From contig JAJYDP010000391.1 of the NCBI GenBank assembly GCA_021777365.1, positions 1 through 5,309 of the forward strand: DNA of 5,309 bases, written 5' to 3'. Each line of letters begins with the position of its first letter. Within the stretch, counting starts at the first letter, position 1. The position numbers and the translations under genes were made by a program. The stretch is from Chloroflexota bacterium (GTDB lineage: Bacteria; Chloroflexota; Limnocylindria; Limnocylindrales; CSP1-4). Of the stretch, positions 5,240-5,309 are shown in pieces. Below the pieces are notes generated by a model, which ran no database searches, was not told the origin of the DNA, and worked only from the letters and a program-made list of their open reading frames with translations.

Positions 5240-5309
5240 TCCCTGCGTGGCGGGTCCCGAGGCGCTAGCCCCCGGACGTGGCGGCTCCCGGCGTGGCGGG
5301 TCCCGAGGC
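5240..5309. repeat. GC-rich direct repeats at the right window edge
   Basis: GCGTGGCGGGTCCCGAGGC is present exactly at 5245-5263 and 5291-5309, and the match extends leftwards as TCCC plus one mismatch (24-mers 5240-5263 and 5286-5309). A third, imperfect partial unit, CGTGGCGGCTCCCG, lies between them at 5277-5290. The last copy ends exactly at the window edge, so the array may continue. CGGGTCCCG is nearly palindromic. No reading frame explains it. Confidence 0.85.

Overview
The window comes from a high-GC bacterium. Its coding style is strongly G/C-biased at third codon positions, it uses GTG starts, its genes overlap by GTGA, and its tRNA carries an encoded CCA. Together these fit a soil or environmental Actinomycetota (Thermoleophilia-like) or Chloroflexota (Limnocylindria-like) genome, but nothing here decides between them, and no marker gene is complete.

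Left part (1-1217, + strand): a two-gene operon. The first gene is the C-terminal end of a DUF1015-family protein, cut by the window edge. It overlaps by GTGA the start of a complete alpha/beta-hydrolase-fold protein. That protein keeps the acid and histidine positions of the triad but has glycine where the nucleophile serine is expected, so it may be a pseudoenzyme.

Middle part (1218-2666): about 1.45 kb with no convincing protein gene. It holds a complete tRNA-Glu (anticodon CTC) at 1796-1872. The rest is rich in short repeats: three GGGCCCGCGGC units, a 40-bp near-exact duplication, a 15-bp tandem duplication just upstream of the tRNA, a 12-bp tandem repeat, several inverted repeats built on a GAATCC/GGATTC core just downstream of the tRNA, and a 38-bp direct repeat spaced 76 bp. 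This looks like a decayed or accessory tRNA-flanking region, but no integrase and no clear attachment-site pair is visible.

Right part (2678-5309): a membrane-anchored protein of unknown function (2678-3475, +, good ribosome binding site) is followed after 11 bases by what looks like the signal-peptide start of another secreted protein. That second frame runs straight into a fragment of a transposase on the - strand (about 3555-4772). The fragment resembles a MULE/IS256-type DDE transposase with two C-terminal zinc-ribbon (DUF4379-like) modules, and it lacks its N-terminus and first catalytic Asp. On the other side of the fragment, on the - strand, lies the intact 5' end of a lipoprotein gene (start 4903, lipobox cysteine), also cut off at the transposase boundary and continuing out of frame. 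The transposase fragment therefore sits between two different, converging, 3'-truncated genes for exported proteins. This is not what a simple insertion produces. It implies flanking deletions, a rearrangement or an assembly chimera. The last 400 bases hold no recognisable gene and end inside a short GC-rich direct repeat that probably continues past the window.

No complete new system is evident. The points most worth a second look are the nucleophile-less hydrolase coupled to DUF1015, the double-truncation junctions around the zinc-ribbon transposase, and the repeat-rich tRNA flank.
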